DNA of 64,000 bases from CAZKWG01 sp964615375 (GTDB lineage Bacteria; Myxococcota_A; UBA796; CAZKWG01): the NCBI GenBank assembly GCA_964615375.1, contig CAZTOW010000011.1:124001-188000 (forward strand), read 5' to 3'. The notes under the pieces were generated by a model that saw only the letters and a program-made list of their open reading frames with translations, did not search any database and was not told where the DNA came from. Below are positions 33,730 to 43,764 of this stretch, piece after piece. The translations under genes and the position numbers were made by a program. Each line of letters opens with the position of its first letter. Within the stretch, counting starts at the first letter, position 1.

Positions 33730-36555
33730 ATGCCTGATCGGAGACAGTCCCGGCGCGCGCCCCCCGACGCGATCGCGGCCTTCTGTGGTCGTCACGGCCT
33801 CTCGCACGATGCCGTCCACGAGCTGCGCGCGCTCCTGGAGGCCAGCGCCCCCACGGGGACGGAGCTCATCCGCGGCTCGGCGCCGATGCTCGACCTCGAC
33901 GGGGCCCGCGAGCGCCTGGTGACCCGCGAGTCGCACGAGGACGGGGAGCCCGGCTCGGTTGCCATGGGGCCGATCTGGTCCTCGTCGAGCTCGCTGCCCA
34001 CCATGTTCGCCACCCTCTCCGGCCTCGGCGACGACCCGGCCCTGGAGGAGGCCGAGGCGGCGGCGGCGACGGTGCGGGGCCCCGAGGTCGGCGTGGCCGC
34101 GCGCTACGTGGACCTGGGGGTCATCGGCCGGGGCGGGATGGGCGAGGTGCGCCGCGTCCAGGACCGCGACCTGAACCGCGTGCTGGCGATGAAGGTCATC
34201 CGGCCCGAGGCCCTGCACGACGCCACGCAGGTCTCGCGCTTCATCCAGGAGGCGCAGGTCATCGCCCAGCTCGACCACCCGGGCGTGGTGCCCGCCTATG
34301 AGCTCGGCCGCCTGCCCGACGGGCGCCTCTACTTCACGATGAAGGAGGTCAAAGGCCGGACCCTCGCCAACGTGATCGGCGAGGTCCACGCCGCCAGCAC
34401 CCGGGGTCGCTGGCGCACCAGCCGCTCGGGCTGGACCTTCTGGCGCCTCATCGACGCCTTCTGCACCGTCTGCAAGGCGATGGCCTACGCCCACGCCTGC
34501 GGGGTGGTCCACCGCGACCTGAAGCCAGCCAACGTCATGGTGGGCGCCTTCGGCGAGGTGCTGGTCATGGACTGGGGCCTGGCCAAGGTGCTGGGCCAGC
34601 GCGACATCGTGGCCGAGTCCGCCCCGCGCAAGGCGCTCAAGGTCAAGCGGGCCGACGGCACCTCGGGCGAGACCCTCCACGGCAGCGTCTCGGGCACCCC
34701 CAACTACATGCCGCCCGAGCAGGCCCGGGGCGAGATCGACCGCCTCGGCCCGCCGTCGGACGTCTACGCGCTGGGCGCCATCCTCTACGAGATCCTCTGC
34801 GGGTGGGCGCCTTACCGCGGCGAGGACGCGGCCATGGTGCTCAAGCAGGTCATGGCTGGTCCCCCGCCGCCTCCGCCCCGGGTGGTCCGCGGCAGCGCGC
34901 GCGGCACGGGGAGCGAGGGAGCCCGCTCCAGCTTCCCCCCGGTGCCCGAGGCCCTCTGGGAGATCTGCCAGAAGGCCATGAGCCAGGCCATGGAGGACCG
35001 CTACCCCCACGCAGGGGCCCTCGCCGATGAGGTGAGCGCCTGGCTGGAGGGCGACAAGGAGCGCGGTCGGGCCCGGGAGATCGTGCTGCGCGCCGAGAGC
35101 CTCCTGCCCGGCATCTCCGCCCTGCGCGCCGAGGTGGAGGCCCTGCGCACCCGCGCCGCCGCGGTGCTGGAGCCCATCCGCCCCTATGATCCCGTCGAGG
35201 TCAAGCGCCCCGGCTGGGCTCTGATTGACCAGGCCGCGCGCCTGGAGCGGGACGCCGATCTGCGCGAGATCGAGCACGTCCAGCTCCTTCAGGCCGCGCT
35301 CGCCCACGTCCCCGATCTGCCCGAGGCCCACGCCCGCCTGGCCGACCACTACCGCGCCGGCCACGAGGAGGCCGAGGCGCGCCGGGACTGGCAGCAGGCC
35401 GCCCGCCTCGAGGCCATGCTCCGCACCCACGATGACGGCCGCTACGCCGGCTATCTCAAGGGAGAGGGCCACGTCACGGTGGTCAGCGACCCGCCCGGCG
35501 CCACCGTCTCCCTCTACCGCTTCCAGGAGCAGGACCGCCGCCTGGTGCCGGTCTACGAGCGCGGGCTCGGCAAGACCCCGCTCTACGACGTCCCGATGGC
35601 CCGAGGCAGCTACCTGCTCGTGCTGCGGGCGGAGGGGCGCCAGGAGGTCCGCTATCCGGTGGCCATCGAGCGCCAGGAGCGCTGGACCTCCATCGCGCCG
35701 ACCTCAGAGCAGCCGCTGGAGATCCACCTGCCCCCGCTGGGCAGCCTGGGCGCCGACGACGTCTATGTCCCCGGCGGCTGGGCCCGCGTGGGCGGCGACC
35801 CGCAGGTGGTGGGGAACCCGGGCCAGAGGGTCTGGGTCGATCCCTTCGTGATCCGGCGCTTCCCGGTCACGAATCGCGAGTACATCGCCTTCCTCGACGA
35901 TCTGCTGGCCCAGGGGCGCGAGCGCGACGCCCTGCGCTGGGCCCCGCGCGAGCGCTCCGGCAGCCTGGACGAGGAGGGCGCCCTGCTCTACGGCCGGGAC
36001 GACGACGGCCGCTTCGTGCTGCGCGCGGACAGCGACGGCGATCTCTGGCTCCCCGACTGGCCGGTGGTCAACATCGACTGGGAGAGCGCCAGCGCCTTCG
36101 CCGCCTGGCTCGCCGCCCGCACCGAGCGCCCCTGGCGCCTGCCGCGCGAGCTGGAGTGGGAGAAGGCCGCGCGCGGCGTGGATGGCCGCTTCTTCCCCTG
36201 GGGAGACTTCCTGGACCCCACCTGGTGCCGGATGCGCGACAGCCTCCCCGGGCGGGCCGCGCTGGCGGTGGTGGACAGCTACCCGGTGGACGAGAGCCCC
36301 TATGGCGTGCGCGGCCTGGCCGGGAACACCCGGGACTGGTGCCTGGACGCCTGGAGGCCGGACGGCCCTCAGGTCTGGCGGGAGAGCGCGATCATCGACC
36401 CGGACGCCGAGCGCGTCGTGCGGGCCGACATGCGCGCCTTCCGCGGCGGCGCCTTCAACAACCCGGCCTCGAGCTGCCGATCGGCCTACCGCAGCGCCTT
36501 CCGGCCGCACTTCCGCTACCCGGTGCTGGGCATGCGGGTGGCGCGCAGCCTCTGA
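33730..36555 (+). CDS. Ser/Thr kinase-PEGA-SUMF1 (formylglycine-generating-enzyme-like) fusion
   Basis: About 941 residues. Kinase domain about 120-430: IGRGGMGEVRRV, HRDLKPANV with Asp263, and VMDWGLAK in place of DFG, a variant common in this kinase group. Then a linker, a PEGA domain about 575-650 (VVSDPPGATVSLY...GLGKTPLYDVPMARGSYLL) and a C-terminal SUMF1/FGE-sulfatase domain (about 675-940: PFVIRRFPVTNREYIAFLD, LPRELEWEKAARG, GLAGNTRDWCLD, RAFRGGAFNN). No transmembrane helix is seen. The SUMF1 part probably binds ligands or calcium; catalytic formylglycine activity is unproven. A GTG at 33724 is an alternative start. Confidence 0.9.
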   Translation: MPDRRQSRRAPPDAIAAFCGRHGLSHDAVHELRALLEASAPTGTELIRGSAPMLDLDGARERLVTRESHEDGEPGSVAMGPIWSSSSSLPTMFATLSGLGDDPALEEAEAAAATVRGPEVGVAARYVDLGVIGRGGMGEVRRVQDRDLNRVLAMKVIRPEALHDATQVSRFIQEAQVIAQLDHPGVVPAYELGRLPDGRLYFTMKEVKGRTLANVIGEVHAASTRGRWRTSRSGWTFWRLIDAFCTVCKAMAYAHACGVVHRDLKPANVMVGAFGEVLVMDWGLAKVLGQRDIVAESAPRKALKVKRADGTSGETLHGSVSGTPNYMPPEQARGEIDRLGPPSDVYALGAILYEILCGWAPYRGEDAAMVLKQVMAGPPPPPPRVVRGSARGTGSEGARSSFPPVPEALWEICQKAMSQAMEDRYPHAGALADEVSAWLEGDKERGRAREIVLRAESLLPGISALRAEVEALRTRAAAVLEPIRPYDPVEVKRPGWALIDQAARLERDADLREIEHVQLLQAALAHVPDLPEAHARLADHYRAGHEEAEARRDWQQAARLEAMLRTHDDGRYAGYLKGEGHVTVVSDPPGATVSLYRFQEQDRRLVPVYERGLGKTPLYDVPMARGSYLLVLRAEGRQEVRYPVAIERQERWTSIAPTSEQPLEIHLPPLGSLGADDVYVPGGWARVGGDPQVVGNPGQRVWVDPFVIRRFPVTNREYIAFLDDLLAQGRERDALRWAPRERSGSLDEEGALLYGRDDDGRFVLRADSDGDLWLPDWPVVNIDWESASAFAAWLAARTERPWRLPRELEWEKAARGVDGRFFPWGDFLDPTWCRMRDSLPGRAALAVVDSYPVDESPYGVRGLAGNTRDWCLDAWRPDGPQVWRESAIIDPDAERVVRADMRAFRGGAFNNPASSCRSAYRSAFRPHFRYPVLGMRVARSL

Positions 36556-36568
36556 GCGCAGGGCTCAG
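36552..36568. other. Convergent stop codons in a 6-bp hairpin
   Basis: CTGAGC-GCAGG-GCTCAG joins the kinase TGA (36553-36555) and the gltX stop (36565-36567). Same design as 31084-31100. Confidence 0.65.
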
Positions 36569-37980
36569 CCCTTCGCGGCCAGCCGCAGCCGGGCCAGCGA
36601 GCGCTCCCGGCCCAGGGCCACCAGGGTCTCGAAGACCCCCGGCCCCACCTTCTGGCCGGTGATCGCCACGCGCACGGGCTGGGCCACCTTGCCCAGCTTG
36701 AGCCCGTGGGTCTCCAGGAAGCGCCCCATCGCCGCCTCCAGCGCGTCGATCTCCCAGCGCTCCTCCGCGGAGAGCGCCTCGGCCAGCAGCCCGAGCTGCG
36801 CCCGCGCGTCCGGCTTCAGGAACTTCTCCACCGCCTCCGGGTCGTAGCTCAGCGCCGCGTCGTCCACGAAGTAGAAGCGCCCCATCTCCGCCAGCTCGAC
36901 CAGGGTGCGCGCCCGCTCGCGGAGCGTGCCCACGGCCAGGGCCAGTCGCCCGTCCACCGCGAGCCCGAGGGCCTCGAAGAAGGGTCGGGCCCGCTCGGCG
37001 AGGTCGTCCACCGCCAGCCGCTTGATCCAGACCTGGTTGAGCCAGGTCAGCTTGTCCATGTCCCAGCGCCCGCCGGACTTGCCGATGCCGTCGACGTTGA
37101 AGGCCGCGACCAGCTCGTCCTTGGAGAAGACCTCCTGGTCGCCGTGCGACCAGCCGAGCCGCGCCAGGTAGTTCAGCAGCGCCTCGGGCAGGATGCCCAT
37201 GTCCCGGTAGGAGCCCACCGAGGTCGCCCCGTGGCGCTTGGAGAGCCGGCTCCCGTCCGGTCCCAGGATCAGCGGCAGGTGCCCGAAGCGCGGCGTCTCC
37301 GCGCCCAGCGCCTCATACAGCATGATCTGCTTCGGCGTGTTGTTCAGGTGATCGTCCCCGCGCAGGACGTGGGAGATCTTCATCTCCAGGTCGTCGATCA
37401 CCACGACGAAGTTGTAGATGGGCGAGCCGTCCGAGCGCAGGACGACCATGTCGTCGAACTCGGAGAGGTCGAACTCCACCGGGCCCTTGACCATGTCGTC
37501 CACGGTCAGCGTGCCCTCGCGAGGTGTGCGAAAACGCACAACGTGAGGCCCGCAGTCCGGCCCGAGCCCGCGGTCGCGGCAGCGGCCGTCGTAGCCCGGC
37601 TTCTCCTTGCGCGCGGTCTGCTCCTCGCGCAGGGCGTCCAGGCGCTCGTTGCTGCAGTCGCAGCGGTAGGCGTGGCCCGTGTCCAGGAGGCGCTGCACGT
37701 AGGGGAGGTAGTGGTCGGTGCGCTCGGTCTGCCGGTAGGGCGCGTAGGGGCCGCCCACCCCCGGGCCCTCGTCCCAGTCCAGCCCGAGCCAGCCGAGATC
37801 ACGGAGGATCTGCGCCTCGAACTCCGGCTTGGACCGCTCCAGATCCGTGTCCTCGATGCGCAGCACGTAGGTGCCGCCCTGGCCGCGCGCCAGCAGCCAG
37901 TTGAAGAGGGCGGTGCGCGCCCCTCCGATGTGGAGGAAGCCGGTGGGGGAGGGGGCGAAGCGGACGCGGAGGGAGGACAT
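36565..37980 (-). CDS. gltX: Glutamate-tRNA ligase
   Basis: 471 residues, normal length. Class I synthetase signatures: FAPSPTGFLHIGGARTALFNWL (HIGH-type motif HIGG), IEDTDLERS and LSKRHGATSV (KMSKS type). A cysteine cluster follows the N-terminal fold (YRCDC...RCRDRG). It charges tRNA-Glu, and tRNA-Gln too if the host uses the indirect route; that cannot be decided here. Start ATG 37980 has GGAG about 6 bases before it. Codons at 37525-37540 form a perfect TGTGCG/CGCACA hairpin. Confidence 0.97.
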   Translation of the reverse strand: MSSLRVRFAPSPTGFLHIGGARTALFNWLLARGQGGTYVLRIEDTDLERSKPEFEAQILRDLGWLGLDWDEGPGVGGPYAPYRQTERTDHYLPYVQRLLDTGHAYRCDCSNERLDALREEQTARKEKPGYDGRCRDRGLGPDCGPHVVRFRTPREGTLTVDDMVKGPVEFDLSEFDDMVVLRSDGSPIYNFVVVIDDLEMKISHVLRGDDHLNNTPKQIMLYEALGAETPRFGHLPLILGPDGSRLSKRHGATSVGSYRDMGILPEALLNYLARLGWSHGDQEVFSKDELVAAFNVDGIGKSGGRWDMDKLTWLNQVWIKRLAVDDLAERARPFFEALGLAVDGRLALAVGTLRERARTLVELAEMGRFYFVDDAALSYDPEAVEKFLKPDARAQLGLLAEALSAEERWEIDALEAAMGRFLETHGLKLGKVAQPVRVAITGQKVGPGVFETLVALGRERSLARLRLAAKG

Positions 37981-38021
37981 CAGGGCTCCAAGGGGGAGGG
38001 CCGTGGCCCGGGCCGACGTGA

Positions 38022-38047
38022 CCGCCCGGCTTATCCGCGTCGGGCGG
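38022..38047. other. Hairpin between lipoprotein gene and gltX
   Basis: CCGCCCG and CGGGCGG form a 7-bp stem around a 12-base loop that contains a GATAAG hexamer on the minus strand. Either a boundary or a promoter with an overlapping inverted repeat; there is no T-run. Confidence 0.35.
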
Positions 38048-38052
38048 CGCGC

Positions 38053-38559
38053 TCAAGGGCTCGCGGAGGCGCTCGCGGGGAAGGGGTCGATGTCGAGCCC
38101 GTAGCGGGAGAGCTCGGCGTTGACGTCCCCCAGCCCCTCCGCCGCCTGCTCGCTGGCCTCGATGGTGGTGGTGACGGCCGCGTCGAAGGTGGCGAGATCC
38201 CCTGAGTGCCAGGCGCGGGCGAGGTCGGCGTAGGCGTCGGAGCGGTCGCTCCACGCCTCCAGGATCTCCTGGTGGGCGCGCTGCAGGGCGGGGGTCGTCG
38301 GCGTGACCCCGCGGGCCCGGGACTCGATGGCCCGGGACTTCGGCAGGATCTCGGCCTCGATCACCTTCGCCGCGCTGGCCTGGTCGAGCTTCCCGCCGCG
38401 GACCTGCTCGGTGAGCTCCATCGTCCGGCGCGCCATGGCGGCGTTCTCGGCGAAGGCGCCGCTCATGGCCTCGACGTAGCGTTGGGCCTCGGTCTGCCGA
38501 GGATCCGGGCCGCAGCCGAGCGCGAGCGCGAGCAGCGAGAGCGATCGGAGGGGTGGCAT
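38053..38559 (-). CDS. Small lipoprotein, helical, unknown function
   Basis: 168 residues. Signal MPPLRSLSLLALALGC with lipidation Cys16; the rest is helical and rich in Ala and Glu, ending RYGLDIDPFPASASASP. Not recognised. GGGAG precedes ATG 38559 at good spacing. The gene lies upstream of gltX in the same direction, 72 bases away, and divergent from the radical SAM-like gene. Confidence 0.75.
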   Translation of the reverse strand: MPPLRSLSLLALALGCGPDPRQTEAQRYVEAMSGAFAENAAMARRTMELTEQVRGGKLDQASAAKVIEAEILPKSRAIESRARGVTPTTPALQRAHQEILEAWSDRSDAYADLARAWHSGDLATFDAAVTTTIEASEQAAEGLGDVNAELSRYGLDIDPFPASASASP

Positions 38560-38612
38560 GGTGACTCCCGGGTGGGGTATTGGGATAGGACCTTCAGGAG
38601 CCTCGCCTTACC

Positions 38613-39602
38613 ATGCGGAAGCTGGAACACGCCATGGCCGACCTTCGCGCGGCCGCTCGTCGCGCGAAGGCGAGGACAGGCCGGACCGCCCCAGGGACCA
38701 TCCGCCCGGCGCGGCTGGTGCTGCGTCTGGACGACGCGGATCTCCCGGGGACCCTGGGCGGAGGCGCGGAGCTCAGCCTCCCCGCCTGGCGCCGGCTGCT
38801 GACCTCGGGCGTGCTCTGGCTGGGGCCGACGCCCGTGACGATCCTGGCCACGCACAACGCGCGGCACCCCTGGCTCCCCGAGCTGGTCCGCTTCGTCCAC
38901 CGGATGGAGTGCGACACCGAGCTGGTGACCGACGGGACCGGGCTCGACCTGGAGAAGGCCGAGGAGCTGGTGGACTGCGGGCTGGCCGCGGCGCGGATCC
39001 TGGTGGGCGGCATGTCCGAGGAGGTCCATCGGGCCGTGGTCGGGGGCGCGCTCAGCGACGCGACGGGCGCCCTGGCCGCGCTGCTGGCCGCGCGGAAGAG
39101 CCGCGCCGCGCCGCTGGACATCGAGATCCGCACCCCCTGGCAGGACCCCGTTCAGAGCGAGCTCCGCGCGGTGATCGGCTGGGCGCGGCAGGCGGGGGCC
39201 GACGGCTTCCGGCTGGTCGCCCCCTGGCGGGCCGAGCGCCTGCCCATGGACCCGGAGCTGCTGGACAGCGTGGGCGACGAGGGCGGCGACTTCAACCGCA
39301 CGCCCGCCGCCACCCTGGAGGAGCTCCACGGCATGGCCGCGGCCCAGGACGGGCAGCCCGGCCTCGCGCGCGGCGGGCTCGGCTTCCGGCGGCGCAGCTT
39401 CCCCTGCCCGGTGGGCGGGCAGCGCCTGGAGGTCGGCTGCCGCGGGCGCCTCTCCTGCTGCCCCTTCAAGGCCCCCATCGGGGAGGTCGGCGACGATCTC
39501 GCCGCCGCCTGGGCCGGCGCCGGGCCCCACCTCCAGGCCATCGCCACCTGCGACCGGGCCTGCGCCCACCCCGAGCTCGCGCCGCGGCCCATCGTCGGCT
39601 GA
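38613..39602 (+). CDS. Radical SAM/SPASM-like protein lacking the CxxxCxxC motif
   Basis: 329 residues. The core follows radical SAM order: PAWRRLLTSGVLWLGPTPVTILATHNARHPWLPELVRFVH (where GGEP usually sits), ELVTDGTGLDLEKAEELVDCGLAAARILVGGMSEEVHRAVVGG (TNG...GL...vSldG). The C-terminus resembles a SPASM domain: VGCRGRLSCCPFKAPIGEVGDDLAAAW and CDRACAH. The N-terminal segment where CxxxCxxC should be reads LRLDDADLPGTLG, so no SAM-cleaving cluster can form. Probably a non-catalytic homologue. Start uncertain; 21 bases before the DUF177 gene. Confidence 0.55.
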   Translation: MRKLEHAMADLRAAARRAKARTGRTAPGTIRPARLVLRLDDADLPGTLGGGAELSLPAWRRLLTSGVLWLGPTPVTILATHNARHPWLPELVRFVHRMECDTELVTDGTGLDLEKAEELVDCGLAAARILVGGMSEEVHRAVVGGALSDATGALAALLAARKSRAAPLDIEIRTPWQDPVQSELRAVIGWARQAGADGFRLVAPWRAERLPMDPELLDSVGDEGGDFNRTPAATLEELHGMAAAQDGQPGLARGGLGFRRRSFPCPVGGQRLEVGCRGRLSCCPFKAPIGEVGDDLAAAWAGAGPHLQAIATCDRACAHPELAPRPIVG

Positions 39603-39623
39603 GCGCGCCCCTCTGGAGACACG

Positions 39624-40142
39624 ATGCGGATTCAGGTCGAGAACATCCCTGATCAGGGGCTGCAGGTGTCCGCGGGCCTCTCTGAGGCCTGGGCGCAGAA
39701 GGCCGTCGCGCTCGCGCTGGGAGAGGATCCCGAGGAGCTCGAGATCGCGGTGAAGGTCGAGCGCCTCGGCGATCACGTCCGCGTCTCCGGGCGCGCGAGC
39801 GGCGCCGCCGTGCGCTCCTGCGACCGCTGCGGCGAGCCCGTGCGCCTGCGCGTGGGCGGCCCGGTGGACCTCTACTACGGCCCCCAGGCCCTGGCGGACG
39901 AAGGTGACGCCGAGCTCTCCGCGGACGAGCTCGACATCGGCTGGTTCGACGGGGAGTCCCTGGAGCTCGGCGACGTGGTCACCGAGCAGTTCGCCCTCTG
40001 GGCCCCGAGCCGCGTGCGCTGCTCCGACCGCGGCGTCGAGCAGGTCTCAGGCCCACACCCCTGCGCGCTCCCCGCCTCCGCCAGCTCGGGAGGGGAGCTC
40101 CGTGCCAGCTCACCCTTTGCGAAGCTGAGGCTACCGGAATAG
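39624..40142 (+). CDS. DUF177/YceD-like protein (23S rRNA accumulation) with divergent C-terminus
   Basis: 172 residues. The position directly before rpmF and the sequence SGAAVRSCDRCGEPVRLRVGGPVDLYY with LDIGWFDGESLELGDVVTEQFALW are typical of the family. In relatives the end carries the pattern LC.edC.GLC..CG; here it reads RVRCSDRGVEQVSGPHPCALPAS and a Ser/Ala-rich tail, so the last 45 residues appear replaced. GGAG precedes ATG 39624. The 50 bases to rpmF show nothing definite. Confidence 0.75.
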   Translation: MRIQVENIPDQGLQVSAGLSEAWAQKAVALALGEDPEELEIAVKVERLGDHVRVSGRASGAAVRSCDRCGEPVRLRVGGPVDLYYGPQALADEGDAELSADELDIGWFDGESLELGDVVTEQFALWAPSRVRCSDRGVEQVSGPHPCALPASASSGGELRASSPFAKLRLPE

Positions 40143-40192
40143 CAGGCTGTCCCGACTGTCCTTCCCTCAGGTCCATTCGACGGTGGTGTACG

Positions 40193-40396
40193 ATGCAAGT
40201 CCCTAAGAAACGTACTTCAAAGAGCCTCAAGGGCATGCGCCGCTCGCATGACCACCTCCACGCCAACGCGGCGGTGGATCTCTGCGATCACTGCGGCGAG
40301 GTGGTCCTGCGCCACCACGTCTGCGGCGCCTGCGGCTGGTACCGCGGCCGCGCGGTGCTCCCGGTCCCGTCCGAGGACGCTTCGGCCCAGAGCTGA
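40193..40396 (+). CDS. rpmF: 50S ribosomal protein L32
   Basis: 67 residues. Opens MQVPKKRTSKSLKGMRRSHD and holds the zinc-finger-type CDHC...CGAC cysteines, followed by GWYRGR. A structural protein of the large subunit. The tail SEDASAQS is longer than in many homologues. Follows the DUF177 gene as in most bacteria. Confidence 0.97.
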   Translation: MQVPKKRTSKSLKGMRRSHDHLHANAAVDLCDHCGEVVLRHHVCGACGWYRGRAVLPVPSEDASAQS

Positions 40397-40454
40397 GCGG
40401 GCTCCCTCACCGGAGTCGGTCCCCCCACAGCGTGCCAAACCACGGAGCGCCGTC

Positions 40455-40700
40455 ATGGCTACTGCGTCGGATCAGGTCATCAGCAAGCTCAAGGACGTGA
40501 TCGCCGAGGCGCTGGGCGTCAGCATCGACGAGGTCACGCCCTCCGCCTCCTTCATCGACGATCTCGGCGCGGACAGCCTCGACATCGTCGAGCTCGTCAT
40601 GATGATCGAGAAGGAGTTCGGCATCGAGATCCCGGACGAGGACGCCGAGAAGATCTCGACGGTCCAGGACGCGATCGACTACATCGAGTCGCACAGCTAG
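40455..40700 (+). CDS. acpP: Acyl carrier protein
   Basis: 81 residues; DLGADSLDIVELVMMIEKEFGIEIPDE carries the phosphopantetheine Ser41 in DSL. Cofactor-loaded ACP ferries acyl chains in fatty acid synthesis. ATG 40455 follows GGAG; an upstream extension of the frame is not credible. It precedes fabF, with plsX, fabH, fabD and fabG missing from between rpmF and acpP. Confidence 0.97.
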   Translation: MATASDQVISKLKDVIAEALGVSIDEVTPSASFIDDLGADSLDIVELVMMIEKEFGIEIPDEDAEKISTVQDAIDYIESHS

Positions 40701-40745
40701 GCTCCGGGCTCGTCGCAGTCCCCAGCAACCGGCGGAGGCCAGCGC

Positions 40746-41984
40746 GTGAACCGGGTCGTTGTCACGGGCCTCGGGGCCCTGAGCCCCGTCGGGAACGATG
40801 TCAGCTCGAGCTGGGAGGCGCTCGTCGCCGGCCGCTCGGGCATTGGTCTGATCACGCGCTTCGACGCCACGGACTGGCCGGTCCGCATCGCCGGTGAGCT
40901 CAAGGGCTGGGATCCGGGGCTGACCCTGGACAGGAAGACGCTCAAGCGTCTGGATCTCTTCATCCAGTACGCCATGGCCGCCGCGCACGAGGCCGTGCTG
41001 GACGCCGGGCTGGATCTCTCCGCGCCGCTGGGCGACGACGCCGGCGTCTACGTCGGCTCGGGGATCGGCGGGGTCGGGGAGATCAACGACGGGGCCCTCC
41101 TGCTGGCGCGGGACGGCTTCAAGGGGCTCTCCCCCTTCTTCATCCCCAAGGCGCTCACCAACCTCGCGGCCGGGCAGATCGCGATGCGCTACGGCGCCCG
41201 CGGGCCGAGCCTGTGCATCTCCACGGCCTGCGCGACGGGGAACCACTGCCTGGGCGAGGCCTGGCGCGTGCTGCGCACGGGCGAGGCCGGGCTGGTCATC
41301 GCGGGTGGCTCGGAGGCGGCGCTCACCCCGCTGGGGCTCGCCGGCTTCATGGTCATGCGCGCCCTGTCCAAGCGCAACGACGATCCGGCCACCGCCAGCC
41401 GGCCCTTCGACGTCGATCGCGACGGCTTCGTGATGGGCGAGGGCGCGGGCATCGTGGTGCTGGAGACCGAGGCTCACGCCCGCGCGCGCGGGGCCCGGAT
41501 CTACGCCGAGCTCGTGGGCTACGCGCTGACCAACGACGCGCACCACATCACGGCGCCCAGCCCGGGGGGCGCAGGCGCCGCGCGGTGCATGCAGCTCGCG
41601 CTGCGCTCGGCGGGCCTGGCGCCGGAGTCCGTGGACTACATCAACGCCCACGGGACCTCGACCGACGCCAACGACGTCACCGAGACCGAGGCGATCAAGG
41701 CGGTCTTCGGGGCGCACGCCTACAAGTTGATGGTGTCCAGCACCAAGTCCATGACCGGGCACCTGCTTGGCGCCGCGGGCGGGCTGGAGGCGGTCATCAC
41801 GGCCAAGGCGCTGCAGACCGGGATCGTCCCGCCCACCGCCACCCTCCAGAACCCCGATCCCCAGTGCGACCTGGACTATGTGCCGCGGGTGGCCCGTCAG
41901 GCGCCCATCGGCGTGGCGATGTCCAACGCCTTCGGCTTCGGGGGGACGAACTCCACCCTGGTCTTCCGTCGCTGGGAAGGCTGA
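40746..41984 (+). CDS. fabF: Beta-ketoacyl-ACP synthase II
   Basis: 412 residues, GTG start after GGAGG. The catalytic triad is readable: Cys162 in STACATGNH, His302 in NAHGTST and His339 in MTGHLLGAAG. It extends acyl-ACP by condensation with malonyl-ACP. Directly after acpP, 45 bases away. Confidence 0.97.
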   Translation: MNRVVVTGLGALSPVGNDVSSSWEALVAGRSGIGLITRFDATDWPVRIAGELKGWDPGLTLDRKTLKRLDLFIQYAMAAAHEAVLDAGLDLSAPLGDDAGVYVGSGIGGVGEINDGALLLARDGFKGLSPFFIPKALTNLAAGQIAMRYGARGPSLCISTACATGNHCLGEAWRVLRTGEAGLVIAGGSEAALTPLGLAGFMVMRALSKRNDDPATASRPFDVDRDGFVMGEGAGIVVLETEAHARARGARIYAELVGYALTNDAHHITAPSPGGAGAARCMQLALRSAGLAPESVDYINAHGTSTDANDVTETEAIKAVFGAHAYKLMVSSTKSMTGHLLGAAGGLEAVITAKALQTGIVPPTATLQNPDPQCDLDYVPRVARQAPIGVAMSNAFGFGGTNSTLVFRRWEG

Positions 41985-42013
41985 TCGCTCCCGCCTGGGA
42001 GCAGGAGGCTCAG

Positions 42014-42448
42014 ATGCGCGTCGCCGTCGGATCGGATCACGCCGGGCTCAACCTCAAGGCGGCGCTGCTGGCCGCGCTGCGCGAGTGGGGGCACGAGGTC
42101 GAGGACCTCGGCACGCACGAGGCGAAGAGCTGTGACTACCCGGACTACGCCGTGGCGGTCGCGCGCAGGGTGGCTTCGGGCGAGGCGGAGCGCGGGCTGC
42201 TGGTCTGCGGGAGCGGGCTCGGGATGGCCATCGCCGCCAACAAGGTGGCGGGCGTCCGCGCGGTCACGGTCTCCGACACCTTCTCCGCGCACGCGAGCCG
42301 CGAGCACAACGACGCCAACGTGCTCTGCCTGGGCGAGCGCGTGCTGGGCGTCGGGCTGGCCCGGGACATCCTCCAGATCTGGCTGGCCGCCCAGTTCGAG
42401 GGTGGGCGCCACGCGGGCCGTGTGGCCAAGATCAACGCCCTAGACTGA
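42014..42448 (+). CDS. rpiB: Ribose-5-phosphate isomerase B
   Basis: 144 residues. MRVAVGSDHAGLNLKAAL, DLGTH, DYPDYA and LVCGSGLGMAIAANK are the family signatures, including the catalytic Cys in CGSG. Interconverts ribose-5-P and ribulose-5-P; the latter feeds RibB downstream. AGGAGG before ATG 42014. First of the rpiB-glyA-nrdR-rib series. Confidence 0.95.
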   Translation: MRVAVGSDHAGLNLKAALLAALREWGHEVEDLGTHEAKSCDYPDYAVAVARRVASGEAERGLLVCGSGLGMAIAANKVAGVRAVTVSDTFSAHASREHNDANVLCLGERVLGVGLARDILQIWLAAQFEGGRHAGRVAKINALD

Positions 42449-42462
42449 TCCGGGAGACCGAG

Positions 42463-43722
<1,260 letters not shown>

Positions 43723-43728
43723 AGCAGG

Positions 43729-43734
43729 TTATAC
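43729..43734 (+). promoter_or_regulatory. Possible internal -10 (TTATAC) before nrdR
   Basis: TTATAC, in the 42-base gap between glyA and nrdR, resembles a -10; the -35 is poor (GCGGAC). It could give the nrdR-rib genes a separate start. Confidence 0.3.
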
Positions 43735-43764
43735 GGTGCCGCTCTTCGCTCCCGAGGCCCGAGC

